Source: Phlyctochytrium arcticum (lineage: Eukaryota > Chytridiomycota > Chytridiomycetes > Chytridiales > Chytridiaceae). Taken from it: DNA of 64,000 nt. Position numbers and translations under genes: made by a program. The DNA lies in assembly GCA_025602905.1 (NCBI GenBank), contig JAHLKI010000009.1:806001-870000 (forward strand), written 5' to 3'. Below, piece by piece: positions 46,781 through 59,604 of the stretch. The notes below the pieces were generated by a model, which saw only the letters and a program-made list of their open reading frames with translations, searched no databases and was not told the DNA's origin. Within the stretch, counting starts at the first letter, position 1; the number at the start of each line of letters is the position of its first letter.

Positions 46781-47899
46781 GGAGGGAAGAAGAAGTTCCG
46801 CAGTCTATTTCCGGCTGGGCAGTTTCTAATGGCGGTGGTGGGTGGTGGTGGGCCAGTCCCTGCAGTTTCCGGCAGCAGCAGCTCGAGCAGCAGCAGTCGC
46901 GGCGAGACGCGTTCCTTTTGGGTGCCAAGTCAGAGCCAGTCAGCTCGTATATATACCGGAGAGTCTAGACACTTGGGCGACAGAAAGGGTGGAGCGGTTG
47001 CTTGGCGGAAGTCGAGGAGGATAAGTAACGGAAATAACCAAGGACACCCCGCCAGTCCAGTCAAAAAGCCCAAAAGTCAGAATGCCTAATAGGAATGCCC
47101 GCACACGGCTCGGCGGCGGAACCTCCCGGATAATATACTCGAGTAAAGACCCCCCCGTTGGCCCCACCGTCTGGATATATGTGCACCCCCGGTAGCACTG
47201 TACTAATACACAGCGCAGGCCCTTTCACAGTCACCACAAATACGCTTGGAAATGCGGTGGAAATGCGGGTCTCCACGTGAGTAAGTTTCTGGCTTCTGGA
47301 TGGGGTCTGCGGCCGGTGGGGTCGTCTGCCGGTGGGGAAGCAGACACTTGTTCTCGTTGTCCCTTACTGGCGAGCTGCCGGGAGCACCTTTTCACTCCCA
47401 GTCTTTACTTCAACTCCCAATGCAAGGCAAGATAACTCCCGCAACCCTCACGTAAGCAAAAAAGCACACCTTTGAATTCGCGCAATATGAATTTTGCGTG
47501 CCGGGTGGGGTCGGAAGGAGTCCGGCACGGCCAATCACGGCCCGCCATCGCTCGGTCCTCCGCAAAGATTTCAGATAATCTGCCATGATTCTCCTTGATT
47601 CCCATTGATTCACGCCAAGATTTGAATTCACCGCTGGGCGGATTCCATTCATGGCATTCATCCACGCCAATCAATATATTCACGCACGGCCGGATGCATC
47701 CCGATGGCGCATCCACAACACTCATTTCTGCGGTGCTCGAGCACACATCGCCATAATGGGGATTGACCACATCCCGTATCCAGAGCTTTTATCCTGACAA
47801 TCCTGTGCATCCCCGTCGGTATCATCATACAGTGTGCATGCATGCAATGCATCTGGGAGACTGGGACGCTGGTGCCTGTTCGGGCGGCGTAAATCGGGG
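46781..47899. other. Non-coding stretch upstream of the cyclin gene
   Basis: About 1.1 kb. It contains several short CAG triplet runs and a second TATATATA near 46950, but no supported gene. Confidence 0.4.
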
Positions 47900-48960
47900 C
47901 GGGGAATGAATGGTATTACGTCCAGCGCTGCTTTGGAACCTCAAAGTCGCTTTGAGCGATGCTCCCCCTTTAACGAATACTTTGCTCCTGAAATGGACAA
48001 GTGCGGAGGAGTCTCCTGTCAAGCTGGCCTCAAGTGAGATTTTCTTATAGGAACATCGGGCCATGTCAAATGCGTGGGGTTGCGGTTTCGACAATTGTCA
48101 AAATGTCAACGCATATCCCACCGACCGGTGAATGAACGCTACTTTCAGTCTTCCCAAACCCTTTTTGAGGTATTCTGCTATCGCTTTCGGAATAAAGTAT
48201 CACAATGTCCACGTCCACGTCTCCCTGTACTGTCAGTACGAGCCGGCCGGCCTCCGGAATTCCCTAAATGATCGTCCCCGTCGGTTGTACTTTGCTCCAG
48301 GAATGGACAGTATGCCATTCAAGATGGATGGTTAAGAACCCGGAAAGGAACTGATTGGCTGGTCGGCCGGGTTTCAGTTGTCACCAACTTGTCAAACTGC
48401 GATTTCATAGCGGAGAGAACCGGGCCGATCCGCGGCGACGAGCTCCTGTCCAGGACGGGGAACGGTTTGTCCTGGATGTCCAGCCGCCCGACAAATTAAC
48501 GCTGCTTTGGGACCTTCGAAACCCATTTTGAGGTCTGTCTCTGATGCTTTCGGAATAGAGTACTACAGGGGTGCAGCCTCTCCTCGGCCCCCTCTATCTT
48601 ACTCGGCCCTTTTCGGGATACCTTCCGCCGGTTCTACTTTACTCCCGAAGGAAATGGGATATACCTCAATCCAAACTTTTCTTGACCCAAAAGGGTCTTG
48701 ATTCGCATGTGAGATTTCGACCGGGACAAAAGTGGGACAAAAAGTGGGACAAATGTCCCGGATGACCCACCGACCGCCAAATTAACGCTGCTTTTGGAAT
48801 TTTCAGATCCCTGTTTGAAGTTTTCTTCACCGCATTTGGACTGAATTATCATTTTATCAGTGTCTCCGTGTATTCTCCCTGTTTTTGCTGCTGTTTTTCC
48901 CCGTCTATTCCTGCTGGGTGCCCTCCGCTGATGGCAGTTTACTCCAGAAACGAATAGTCT
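47900..48960. repeat. Four diverged tandem repeats
   Basis: AAATTAACGCTGCTTTGGxAxxTTC-like starts lie near 47915, 48130, 48493 and 48779, and each is followed some 60-160 bp later by TACTTTGCTCCxGxAATGGAC-like sequence (near 47979, 48289, 48637, 48937). Spacing is irregular (215-365 bp). Two copies are preceded by CCACCGACCG. No protein frame runs through them. Confidence 0.55.
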
Positions 48961-50048
48961 TTAGCTTAATGCGGGTCTTATCCAGCCCAGAAAAGGTTTA
49001 ACTTGACGGTCAGTCGAGTCCTCGGCCCGTTATATGGTGCCGTAAATTGCCAATACGGACGGTTTGTGACAAACCCAATCTAGCCTCGTCTCGTACCTAA
49101 AGCTGCGTCTCTACCCAGATGATGGGCCAGATCCCTCGCGGCACCACTGACCACAACCTATGCAGGGGTCAAAGACAATATCTGCGAAGGCATCGCAGGG
49201 TTTTTGGGCTGTCAGCGATCTTGCAGAATTGACATTTTCAGACCAGATGCATTTTGTATTCAACTCGTCCTGGTAAATCTTCAGCACGTATACAGTTCAC
49301 AGTTCTTATCTGACCAATGACCAACAGCGGAAAGAAACTTGTGTTCACGACATGGTGATGGAGTTAGATCGTGTTTGTGTCAATTGCTTCAAAGTCAAAG
49401 CCTGGGATCCACCCAGCTGTCAAAGTGGAACACACTGCCCTCCACTCTTTCGCAATTTGTCAAACAAGGGATTGTCATCAATCCGGTTGTCATTTTTTCG
49501 GGCGCCAAGTGATGTGGTGGCCGGTGCTTTTTCCTCCCCGTCAACTCTTTACCCCCTCGGCAAGAAGAGCGGCCTTCACTTCTATCCCAACATAGCTCTT
49601 GCGCTTGGCGACAATGATGGCCCAACCCGATTCTCCAGCTGACCGTCCGCCATCAAGCCAATACCACAAAAAGGGCCCTCGCCTGGTTGGTATAACAATA
49701 CTTGGACGAGGACGGCGGCGGATTGGTCACAATCAATATGATTTCACCCATTCAAGGAGTCAAGTAACTCAAGGGATAAAAATCACATCAGACACTCTTT
49801 GTTTTATTCTTAAAATGTCCGCAATTTCGTGGACAAACATTACGCTTCCTGGACAACTCTTTCACCAACGAGAACCAGCGCTATGGCCGCAAGTTTGTGG
49901 TTTATATCGGGCGTTCCCTCGAAGCCTAAATTGGTCTGCCTACCTCGAGTATATGGCCAGAAAATCCGACTACTGTCGACAAGAAGGAGGGGAGCCATGC
50001 CCAATGACGACGAAATAACGACCTCCACCCACCATACACTCCAATGAC
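48961..50048. other. Non-genic or decayed sequence
   Basis: Short frames only. One at 49352-49642 opens with a CVNCFKVK motif but lacks support as a gene. MSAISWTNITLPGQLF near 49820 could be a remnant belonging to the transposase fragment that follows. Confidence 0.3.
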
Positions 50049-50810
50049 GAGATTACGTGGGAATATTTTCGCATGCTGATTTTGGATGGATATGGCTCCC
50101 ATACCACGCGGGAGGTAATGGGCGATCGCTTCTTGTCCTTTGACAAAGCCTACCGCATGACGTACCACAACACCCACCATTGTACACTGACCGACTTTGA
50201 TTATCGGGCCCCTTCGAATCAAGCCAAAGACATCTCCGCTCAGATCAGCACTTTACGTTGCACTATCGAGAGGAACAAGCTTGGAAGGCGACGAGCGGAC
50301 AGTATTGCTAACGAAGCTGACGAGCGATGGCTTCCCAACACTCTGCCGAGCCAACCCATCAACTACATCCTCGGGTTCATCATCACGGACCCATCGGCCC
50401 ACGACAACGACGACACCATTGTAAAGCAACAACCGGATTCCGTTGGAACTCAACATTTTAATGTAGCGAGGGAGGAGCATCCTAAGCTGGAATGCCGCCG
50501 AACCATCGACTGGTTGACAAATGCTCTTAATTTTGATGTTGAGACTGAAGTGACTGTTGAGGAGTATCACAAAACGCTGAAAGCAGAATTGAATTTTCCC
50601 CATTCTTCGCCCACCTGCATCCACTATTCCAACCACAGGAGGCCCTCCCAGCAACACCTTCCGCCGTGTCTCACGCACCGCGCTCCCCAATCCACCCCAA
50701 ATGGGCCCGGGAAATGCTTTTCGCCCCACCCGACCAAGACGACTTGCCTCGCTACCCCTCTATCGAAGATACATACATGGCGGAATCCTTACCCCCCGGG
50801 AAGAGTTTGA
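50049..50810 (+). mobile_element. DDE transposase remnant (pogo/Fot1-Tigger like)
   Basis: The frame reads EITWEYFRMLILDGYGSHTT at 50053-50112. LILDGxGSHxT is the hallmark around the second catalytic Asp of DDE_1 transposases. The block expected about 20 residues later (PPHSTHLLQPLDV-like) is not there, and the remainder to 50810 is unrelated low-complexity sequence with no third catalytic acid found. So this is a truncated, inactive fragment. Confidence 0.5.
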
Positions 50811-51006
50811 AGAAAACTAAGACAAAACCTTTGCTTGGGTCTTTTTAGACTGGGATCTTTATGGTATTTGGTCTCCTGGCTACAAGCAGATCGAAATGGT
50901 TCACGTGGACGACTCTTGTGGAGTTGTGATTGTAAGTTTTGATTTATCTGACGAATGCTTGCTTCAGCTGATCTAAATGACTTGATTTAGAGCATCACAA
51001 AAGTGT

Positions 51007-51999
51007 TTGTCAATCCGATATATCAAAGAAAACTTCAAAAATGTGCACAAAACGGCAACGACTAACGACGTAAGACATATATTCTCTTTTGTGTCCTGCA
51101 GAGCTCTGACCCTTTTCGAAATTTTCTTTTTAGATGATCTGGAGAGGGCCAAACTGCTCTCCTCCCAAATCATCTCGGCGGGGGAATTTTTTCTTTGTCT
51201 TTCGCTTAGAGTGGGTCCCGCGTTGCTCCTGTTTGAAAAAGGGAGCAGTTTGTCCGCCCGTGCCCTTAGGACCTGCAACATTGTCACCCGCAAAGAAATA
51301 TTAGCCAAATTTGACGAGGATGAGGAGTACCTCCGGCAAGCCCGATTCGCGTTGATGGACAACCCCCAGTGCACCCAAGCCTTAGAGGCCCTATGGGCGG
51401 AGATGACGCGTGTCACCGGCCTACCACTCCGTATGGGTGAAGCCTTTGAGCTTTTTGAGGATTCGGAGGAGGGCAACCTGCCACCGGAGAGTTTGACCCT
51501 CGCTATAAGGTGCCGGCCTCTCCGCAATGAAGAATTTCGCCTATCGCGTTACATCATCTTGCAAGACAAAGTGACGCAGAAGGAGGGCGTACTTCGTTCG
51601 CTTGCTAACGAAGATATGACCCAACATCTGCGGGTGAGATTGTCGTCAAGCTTGATGAAGGACCCAGACATGATTCCTTTCCAAAAGGAATTACTTCAAT
51701 GCCTTCTAGATTCTGTGCGACAGAGTGTAGTGGACGCCGGGACTGGTCATTGCGAGCATGGGAATTTAACTGATCGTTGTCGTGATTGCGGGACTGGTTA
51801 TTGCGAGCATGGGAATCCAACTGATCGTTGTCGTGATTGCGGGACTGGTCATTGCGAGCATGGGAATCCAACTGATCGTTGTCGTGATTGCGGGACTGGT
51901 CATTGCGAGCATGGGAATATAATTGCACACTCTGAATCAATATTTTATCAGTGTGTGACTGGACTGAAGCTTCATATTCTTCATATCGTCTCAATATGA
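51007..51999 (+). CDS. Unknown protein ending in CEHG...CxxC repeats
   Basis: An open frame to TGA near 51999; the 5' end is unresolved (no ATG near the start; spliced exons from about 50860 are possible). The N-terminal 230 residues are helical and acidic, with no recognised domain. Residues from about 245 consist of a 17-residue repeat, GTGHCEHGNPTDRCRDC, three times plus a partial fourth. Each unit has Cys-x-His...Cys-x2-Cys spacing that could bind zinc. Similar CEHG(x)nC(x)2C repeats are known from proteins of algae, oomycetes and giant viruses (recalled, not searched). Function is unknown. The array is a coding minisatellite. Confidence 0.5.
   Translation: MSIRYIKENFKNVHKTATTNDVRHIFSFVSCRALTLFEIFFLDDLERAKLLSSQIISAGEFFLCLSLRVGPALLLFEKGSSLSARALRTCNIVTRKEILAKFDEDEEYLRQARFALMDNPQCTQALEALWAEMTRVTGLPLRMGEAFELFEDSEEGNLPPESLTLAIRCRPLRNEEFRLSRYIILQDKVTQKEGVLRSLANEDMTQHLRVRLSSSLMKDPDMIPFQKELLQCLLDSVRQSVVDAGTGHCEHGNLTDRCRDCGTGYCEHGNPTDRCRDCGTGHCEHGNPTDRCRDCGTGHCEHGNIIAHSESIFYQCVTGLKLHILHIVSI
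51739..51918. repeat. 51-bp coding minisatellite, 3.5 copies
   Basis: Units begin GGGACTGGTCATTGCGAGCA at 51739, 51790, 51841 and 51892 (period exactly 51, keeping frame). Only a few substitutions separate copies. Confidence 0.92.
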
Positions 52000-53777
52000 G
52001 ACAAGGCTGAATCTTCATATTGTATCAATATGAGACAAGACTGAAGCTTTATTTCGTATGAATGTCACAAGCTGTTTATGCATACCATAAGCCTTCAACA
52101 TGGCTGCAATACTCTGATCAACATTATAGCAATGTGAGAAGTCTCATATATAGGGAATCCATTTTTCGCGTGCATATAGCCTGGCGGCCATATGGAGACA
52201 ATACGTTTTTGATCTCTCTGCAGTATTGAAAAAAAATCAAGGCACAATATGAAGCCAATATCAGTCAAAGTTAGCGAAAGCCCTTCAATACCCCCTAACG
52301 CTCACCTCACCAATCGCCCCAGAACAAAATCGCGTTTTCCAACACAGAACCAACCAGAATGACGCGCTAAGATATATTCCCACGTTCACAGGCGAGCTCG
52401 ACTGCTCTGGCAATGGCAATGTGAAAATCCATCCTTGAGACAATGACAGAAAGAATCGCCCACTACCTCAGCATTGATCAACGACACCTGGCGAGAAGAA
52501 ATTAATTTCTGGTAACATTAAGAAGAATTTTAGACTATCGCGATGCAGGACAACACTGTATTCAACAACATTCGAGCTTCCATTCACGACATCAGCAACC
52601 GTAAACTCATTCAGATCTACTCCCCAGGCTGAATCAACGCGTCAGACATCGGATTGCAGGTCGCAAAGGTTAATGACGAAATGATCTTGGATCCATTCAC
52701 ACTCGCCGGTCGTATCCAACCTCGTGTTGACATGGCAGAGAGTATCCCGTATCCCAACAAGCACACCAAAGCTAGCTCGGGAATTGCAAAAGGGGCACGA
52801 CCTCCTAGAATGGATCATAAGTCACACCTGGAATCAACAATTCCTTACTTTACTGCCATTGGCGCAAGCATGTATCTAGCCAACCCAGAGGTCGTTTCAA
52901 TAAAATGTCCTCAATCCACTTGATGGAAGAATGGACCCGCCAAGAACTCCAAAAATACACCATCAACGCGTAAAGCAACGATCTGAGGAACTATCATGCG
53001 AGCATCCATTTTACTTGCAAGTACACAGTTATCCAAATCATTCTCCCTCAAGACGCAAGAATTTCAATCATTGGTTTTGGGCTGTTTTGTTATTTCGAGA
53101 ATGTATATAGGGATAGATCTGTTTTACTGCTAACGTAGTTTGTACTTTTTCACAATTTGGGACGAGTCGCATCCCCGTCAACCACACATCACTGGACGGA
53201 TTATCTTTCGAATTTGTTGATGATTGTATGTGCCCGTACAGGATGTGCGATTGATGGGCGGTGCATATTAAGTGGAGGAAGAGAGTATGTATATTCCACG
53301 GGTTACTTGATAGCTTTAAGTTTCAGCCTTGCGATTCACACCAAACTGATGTTGACGTGCACTCAATTTACCCTGTCGGTCGAGTATAGGTAGCACGCTT
53401 GAGCGCCATCCATTTTCAGGGCTAGTTCATTCGGCAGGTGAGTTGTTACACACTCCTTATTGTTTTTTGCAACATGGTGTCAATGACGAAATCCGATTTT
53501 CCTATTCAGAGACAGCGAAAAGAGTTTTAGTTTGATAACGCAGACTGACCAAATCACACTAGGTATATGAAATACGCACCACCATACTGCCAAGCGGCAC
53601 TGTTCTTGGACGATCGGACACGGACGGATTGGCCCATGGAGGCGTTGAAGTGCTTCCCGATCCAGGAGACGTTGTTTCTCCCTCTGGGGGCCCTCCTTTG
53701 TCCGTCCCGATTCGGTCCCAACCACATCAGTGCTGGCCCGATCATCTCTTTGTGATTTTGCGGCCTAAAAAAGGAGT
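52000..53777. other. AT-rich and decayed sequence
   Basis: CAATATGAGACAAG occurs near 51992 and 52028. A frame from ATG near 52543 (MQDNTVFNNIRASIHDISNR) reads into VAKVNDEMILDPFTLAGRIQ and ends at 52923, but has one in-frame TGA near 52630; it is probably a broken gene of unknown family. The rest shows nothing I can support. Confidence 0.35.
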
Positions 53778-56700
53778 TTAATGCCATTGAAGAGAAAATA
53801 TATACTGTGTGGTAAATACCTGTTCTTTTCTTGGATGCTCCGCTTTCAATTTTCCTTTTGGATTTTGCGAAGCTGTTGGATTCAAGGTTTCGATGTGGCG
53901 GAGGGTACTGCTCTGATCAGCAGCAGCAGATCTAGTTTGTTTGACCTTGCGCGGTTTACTACTTGTCGGGATCTGACTGATCTCACTCTTGGGTGATATA
54001 GCAGTCTCCCGTACAATATGAACCACAGCCGCTTTCGATACTTGTTTTTGATTTTTCGGTGTTGCGCTTATAGTTTGGAGTGGGCGAGGGCAATGAGACT
54101 TGTTTATGGAAGAGGCTGTTTCGATGGACTGTCCAGTTCCCGCTCGTTTGACCTCTGTAGTCGGAGAGATCTGATGGGTCTCACGCTTGGATGGTATAGC
54201 AGTCATCCGTGCATTTTGTTGGGCAGCTTGACATGATACCGACGCAGAACCTCCGATACTAACCCGCTGCGAGCATCTAAACAACTTTAGCTTGCTCAGA
54301 TATCCTTGACGCAAATGACATTTGACTTCAGTAGCATGTCCGCATGGTGCACGATACGTCACATCCTCGGTACATTGAGGGACAGGAATTCCATCGCGGA
54401 GCTTTGCTATTTCTGCACAAGGCCCGTGACGCTCGTGTTTGCATCCGGGACAGATGTAGGGTACCAAAGCAGGTCGTGTACATACTGGCCACGGTACCCG
54501 ACCAGATTCATGCTCTGACGCATCGGCGCAGTCCATCCCTTGGTTATGAGAGCATGGAAGTTGGGTAATAACTTGCACATCGCACCGAAGCGCAAGCAGG
54601 GCTTGGGAAGCATCAAAATCTGCTGCCGGGGTCTTCTTCAGCTTCGAAAATAGATCCATACAGCTAACACGATATGGATGTCGCTCACAGGGTTTCTTGA
54701 GCAAAACGCGGCACTGTGCGTCGTGTACCGAATTTGGCCAGTGACACTTCCTCATGCATTTATGTGAGCAAGGCAGGACAGCGGCGCACTGGGTTTTGCA
54801 GAATCCAAGTTTGAGCTCTTTGGAGGTCTGGGCGGTAAATGTCGATTCTCGATGGAATGGGCAGCATAATGGCAAGGCAGGACCTATGCGCGCCTGATCA
54901 TACGTGGCAATCTTGACGTTTGTAGCGTTGTCGCTAGATGCAGGTTGACGCAGCAGTCCGAACGTCTTGGTCCAGTGGCCCAAAGGATGGGTGTCAAAAT
55001 ACTGTACATCTCCAAGAAGGTACAGTCCCAATCGCGCTCGACTAAGCAACACAATCATCCGATTCGCTGACTTGACGAACGACATGTGAGACTTTGAGTC
55101 GATTGCCAGGGACGCGATAATAATGTCTGCTTCATCGCCCTGAAACTGATCTACAGTCGACACCCGTATGGAACTATCCGAACCCTCGTGCAGTTTTTCC
55201 TGGACAAGCATACTTTGCAGGAGCATCATTTGGTCTTTAGAAGGCGTGAGAATGGCAATCGATGTTTTGGACACACCGCGATTCACGAGATATTTTGCGA
55301 GTTTGACCGCCATGGTGGCTTCAACACGATTGACTCTGCGCATGCCCACATCCACGGTTGTCTGTGAAACAGTGTGTGTCCAGAAAAATACATGCGGTGA
55401 TACACCAGGGACCTCTCTGCCGGCCCCGGCACATTTTCACTTTGTCCCTCGCTGATGCGCTTGACCTGACAAGCTGAATGATCTTGGATTTTTGTGACGT
55501 CGCCATAAAAGTCGCGAGTGAGATCGCAAATGTTCTTCCTCATCCGTCGTTGAATGGATAGCACGGCAGAAGGAACCTCAACCGGTGCCCGAACGAGCCG
55601 CTCAAACAAGGGCATATCGACTTTATCCATCCTCACAAACTCATATTTCGACGACATGAATGGCTGGCCCATCAGTTCGAGTTTGCATGTGGAGCTGGTC
55701 AGACAGGCCACAAGTAACGGCTCCAAGACTTGGGAGGCGTCCTCAACGAGCACAGCAAAAGGATTTGTGCCCCTGATGGCACTCAATCGTGAAATACAAC
55801 CAACAACGGTCCCGCCAATGACTGTCTTGCCCTCAAACACTTTTGCGTTGGCTTTCACCATTTCCAGAGAATATTCTTCCCGGAGTAATACAACCTTCAA
55901 CTTACAGACTTTGACAAGATCGCCATAAAGTTGTAATGCGAGATCCAGTGCACCCAAACTTGCCGCCCATCGTTCATCGATCGTCATGGACCATGACCAC
56001 TCTTGTGGCGACACTTGCTGTCTCCCGCTCGAATATTTATTTGGCTCGGGGTTGAACCCCTCTTCGTCAGAATCTGCCTCAATGAGCCCATCCGGATCCC
56101 CTAGCCCATCCCAAAGATCTGGCAAGTGATCCAACTCCTCCATATCGTCGCTGTTGCCGTAATCCCAAGTCTCCCCATTACGAACGTCAGAGTCCACAAC
56201 GACTCCAGATTCGTCGTCTTTTGGTTCTGCCGCATCTGCAGCCATGTCTGATCTGGATCCTGACTCTTGAAGAATAGGCGCACTATCCATGTCGGCGGCC
56301 AAACTCCCTAAAGACATTGTCGTGTTATCCTCAGACACAACTAATTCATTCGATGATGGGCATAAAGCGTCGTCAGACACGACTGATTCATCAGGTGTTG
56401 GGTATAAAGTGTCTAGAGGAGGTAGGTTTTTTTCAGTATTGACTTGGCAGGGCGCAGTCCGAGTATCCGCACCAAGTTCATTCGCCAGATCCGTTCCCAT
56501 ATGATCCTGGCAGTATGAACCCCCTACATTGGCTCTCTTATTGCATGTGGCTCCAGCTTGTATCGTACAACACAATGGATGCCGGCTACAAGTATTACGA
56601 GGCGGAAGGTCATCCGGCAGCTCAAGCGCCAGCATCCCCGACCACACACATACAAAACAAGAATGGTCAATACAGTACTTGTTTTTCAATCTCAGGAAGA

Positions 56701-59604
56701 CAGGGTAAGACGCAATCGTCTACCCGACACGCGTGGGATATGCAGTGGGGTTTGTCCTGTACGGCCGCATTGGCGCATCTCACGGTAGACGTCTCGAGTT
56801 CATACAGGCACCGGTGAGTATGGCACAGATGGTGTTCGGTCGTGGCTGTGTCCGGGCACCGCTCTAATGTACCAGTACCTCCATCACGAACAAAATACTT
56901 GCACTGGGGTTGCAGCGTGAACCCTTGTAACCATTGAAGCAAGATCTGGCCGTCACTCATCTCTTTATCGCGATGGCGAATACCCTGCCAAAGACGAGGA
57001 AATTCGGCTTTGATGTCCAGTTGTTGGGGATTTGCAGAACAAACGATTTCCAGGGTTTGCGATATACGTGGTACATCTAATCGCGCAGTATTGCCAGTGC
57101 CCGCTCCATCGACATTCTTGGTTCCTATGCCGTCGCCGGGTTGGGTGGTTTCCAGTTTTGGGGGTTCAATCATGCTCGAGACAGTTCTGTTCCAAAATAC
57201 CACTTTCTGTAACAAATTGGCTGCTGCGGTCCGTTGTCGCTTTGCATCTTCTTGGTTTTCATTCTCGTCGGGTTTAGATAAGGTTTTCTCAGCAACTGCC
57301 AGATCCAAACAAGTTGTCTTAAACAACTTTATCTTTTCCAGTATTCGGTGGATACCCTCGACCTGCACTTTCAAGCGCCGAATCTCTGGTCGGGCATGAA
57401 CAGCATGCCATTCTGCAAATTTTGCCAGTCGTGGCTCGTTGCAAACACCCATCCGAATCATAGAGACATGAGGCTCCCCGGCCGTCAAGGCACACATAAA
57501 TGTGTCAATCGCGTGATTGTTGTCAGACAGGACCAAAATGGGTGGACTGCCGACCGCCGGGAAATAACGGACCCAGAGATTCCGGATTTGAATCAGCGCA
57601 TGAACAATGAGAACGCCCACGTAGGATTTGCCGGTTCCGGGAGGGCCCAGAGTACAGTACACTGGATGTCGCAGCGCACCCAAGAAACTTGTCAATTGGG
57701 CATTATCCAATGTGGCTTCATCAACCAGCATTTTGAGGTGGATGTAGAGACGTTGCTTTCCACCAGTGTGTCGACGAATCTGAACGATCGGGTCCAGCTG
57801 ACTCTCTTCAATAAGACTGGTGATACGACGATCGGCATCGACGGGTACTTCACTACCTATCTTTGCTAATTGCTCGCCAGCCTGGGTCAAGTTTGCATTT
57901 GCACTTTTTCTCGTCGAAAGATTGAGAAGCCTGCCATCTTTGAAGGGTAGACCAGCTTGTCGCAAGGCGTCAAGAGCAGTCAGGACCGGTAAGAAATCCG
58001 GCGCAAAAGTTTGACAGTCAATAATGGCCACCTGGCCACCAGTCTGAAACAGGCTCCCATCATTCTGATCGGCAAGTAAATCTTTGAAAAGAGAAATAGC
58101 CAATTTACCCCTTTGAGCATGATTCACGACTTGTCCCCAATGGATGCAATCTTGGATGTTCAGCGATGATCCTCGACTCGGCAATTTGACGAGACCAACA
58201 AGATTGGGCGATTGGAGACGTCGCGACGTGCGCCATTGGATTTCTTCCTCGGGGGGTCTGCGGGTTTCGAGATGTTCGATATATACCCGATTGTCCAGGC
58301 TCACGCGGGTGACATTGCCATCGTAAATGTGAGTTGATGCAGATGGGCCTGGGGGTCCGCGTAGACTGCTTTGATGTTTTTCAGTACAGGACTGGCATAA
58401 CCCCGAGGTTGTGTGAGAGCGGATAATACAAACTAGCGCGAGAGGTTTCAAGCAGTCTTTTGTACGGCACTGAATTGAACCACCGAGATTTTGGCGCTTG
58501 TTCGGCCACATCACTCGCGAACATTTCTTTCCCTTGTCGTCACGCTGATTGCAAAGTGGGTTGAGAGCTCTATTACCTTCCTGAAATGTCCTGCCAACAA
58601 ACAGTCTGAGGATAAGCTCAAAGTACTGATCCGGTGATTCGTAAACACCGTAGCTCTTTTGTCCTGGCACATTCATCTGCGGCAAGTATATCGGTTGAGA
58701 CTGTTTCATGTGGGTCAGCCAGCCGACAGTCGCCTGCTTCCATCGGAGATGGGGAGGTAGCAGGGTTTGAGTATCCGCCCCTGTGGATATATTGGCAGCA
58801 GACACAGCCAACGTTTTGATGGTCCCAGGCTGCTCCAATCCTTCAAAAAGCTCAATGATCTTGCCATTGGCTTTGCGGTGGTCCGGAAGTCGATTGTTTA
58901 GCTGATCGGAAGCAGCACCAAGCCCACTCTCCAACGCCGATCGCACGACCTCTACTTTATCATCCCAATAAAACTTGGTGAGCCGCTGTATCGCCAGTGT
59001 CACCGATTCTGCCTTCTTTAGGGCAAGTTGAGGATCAGATGACGGCCCGGTATTGTCGAGATATGTGGTGAATGCCAAGGCGCAACCCGCTATAGGAGGC
59101 GGCCCAAGTTTTGCAGAAAGTGGCAGTCTGGTCAGAGCCGTAATGATGATTTCCAAGGTTTTCACGTTGCGGGTTGCTGAACCAGACCAGCACTCCAGCC
59201 AAAGCGCCTCCATGATCCGAAAGGAAGTTGTCAAGCTTGCTGGTTTCGGTGTGGGACAACGTCGTGACGAATTTGTCAGTACCATCAACATTTGCGGGTG
59301 GGCGCTGCCGTGCCGAATGGGGTTCCGAGGGATATTGACCTCTGCTTCGACCGTTTCCTCCCTGCCCAATTCCTCTGCTAATGCTCCATGGAATATGTTC
59401 CCTACCACTCTCTTTACCACAACCACCTCTCTCGCCTCTACCAGGATCTCCAGCAGTGCCTCTACCTGCTCCTCCAATGCCTCTACCGCCTCTACCGGGA
59501 TCTTCAGTACTCCCTCTACGTCCACCACCGCCACCACCGCCTTCCATGTCAACGCCAGTGCCTCCGGGGCCGGGACTTTTTCTCACAGTCGACATTTTTG
59601 CCAA
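53778..59604 (-). CDS. ZNFX1-type SF1 helicase with NF-X1-like cysteine clusters
   Basis: A very long gene (about 1,870 residues) with in-frame short introns at 59240-59282 (43 nt), about 56672-56718 (47 nt) and near 55360-55405 (45 nt). The N-terminus is an RGG/Gly-rich tract. An armadillo-like region and a Cys-rich insert lead to SF1 helicase motifs: LGPPGTGKSYVGV (Walker A, about 57640), VLSDNNHAIDTF (Ia), FAVLVEDASQVLEP (II), VPSAVLSIQRRMRKNI (IV), STVDQFQGDEADIIIASL (V) and NRMIVLLSRARLGLYLLGD (VI). Then come NF-X1-like clusters (CKTQCAAVLPCSHKCMRKCH). Relatives are ZNFX1 (antiviral RNA sensing, small-RNA inheritance) and fission-yeast Hrr1 (RNAi heterochromatin). Motif II is EDAS rather than DExx and the usual GDHQQL motif III is not recognisable (MGQPFM). 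Confidence 0.87.

Noticed and set aside
51605..52018. Minus-strand frame with repeated SHARNDQSRNHDNDQLD
   Set aside because: It is the antisense shadow of the 51-bp minisatellite; the plus frame has conserved Cys/His spacing.
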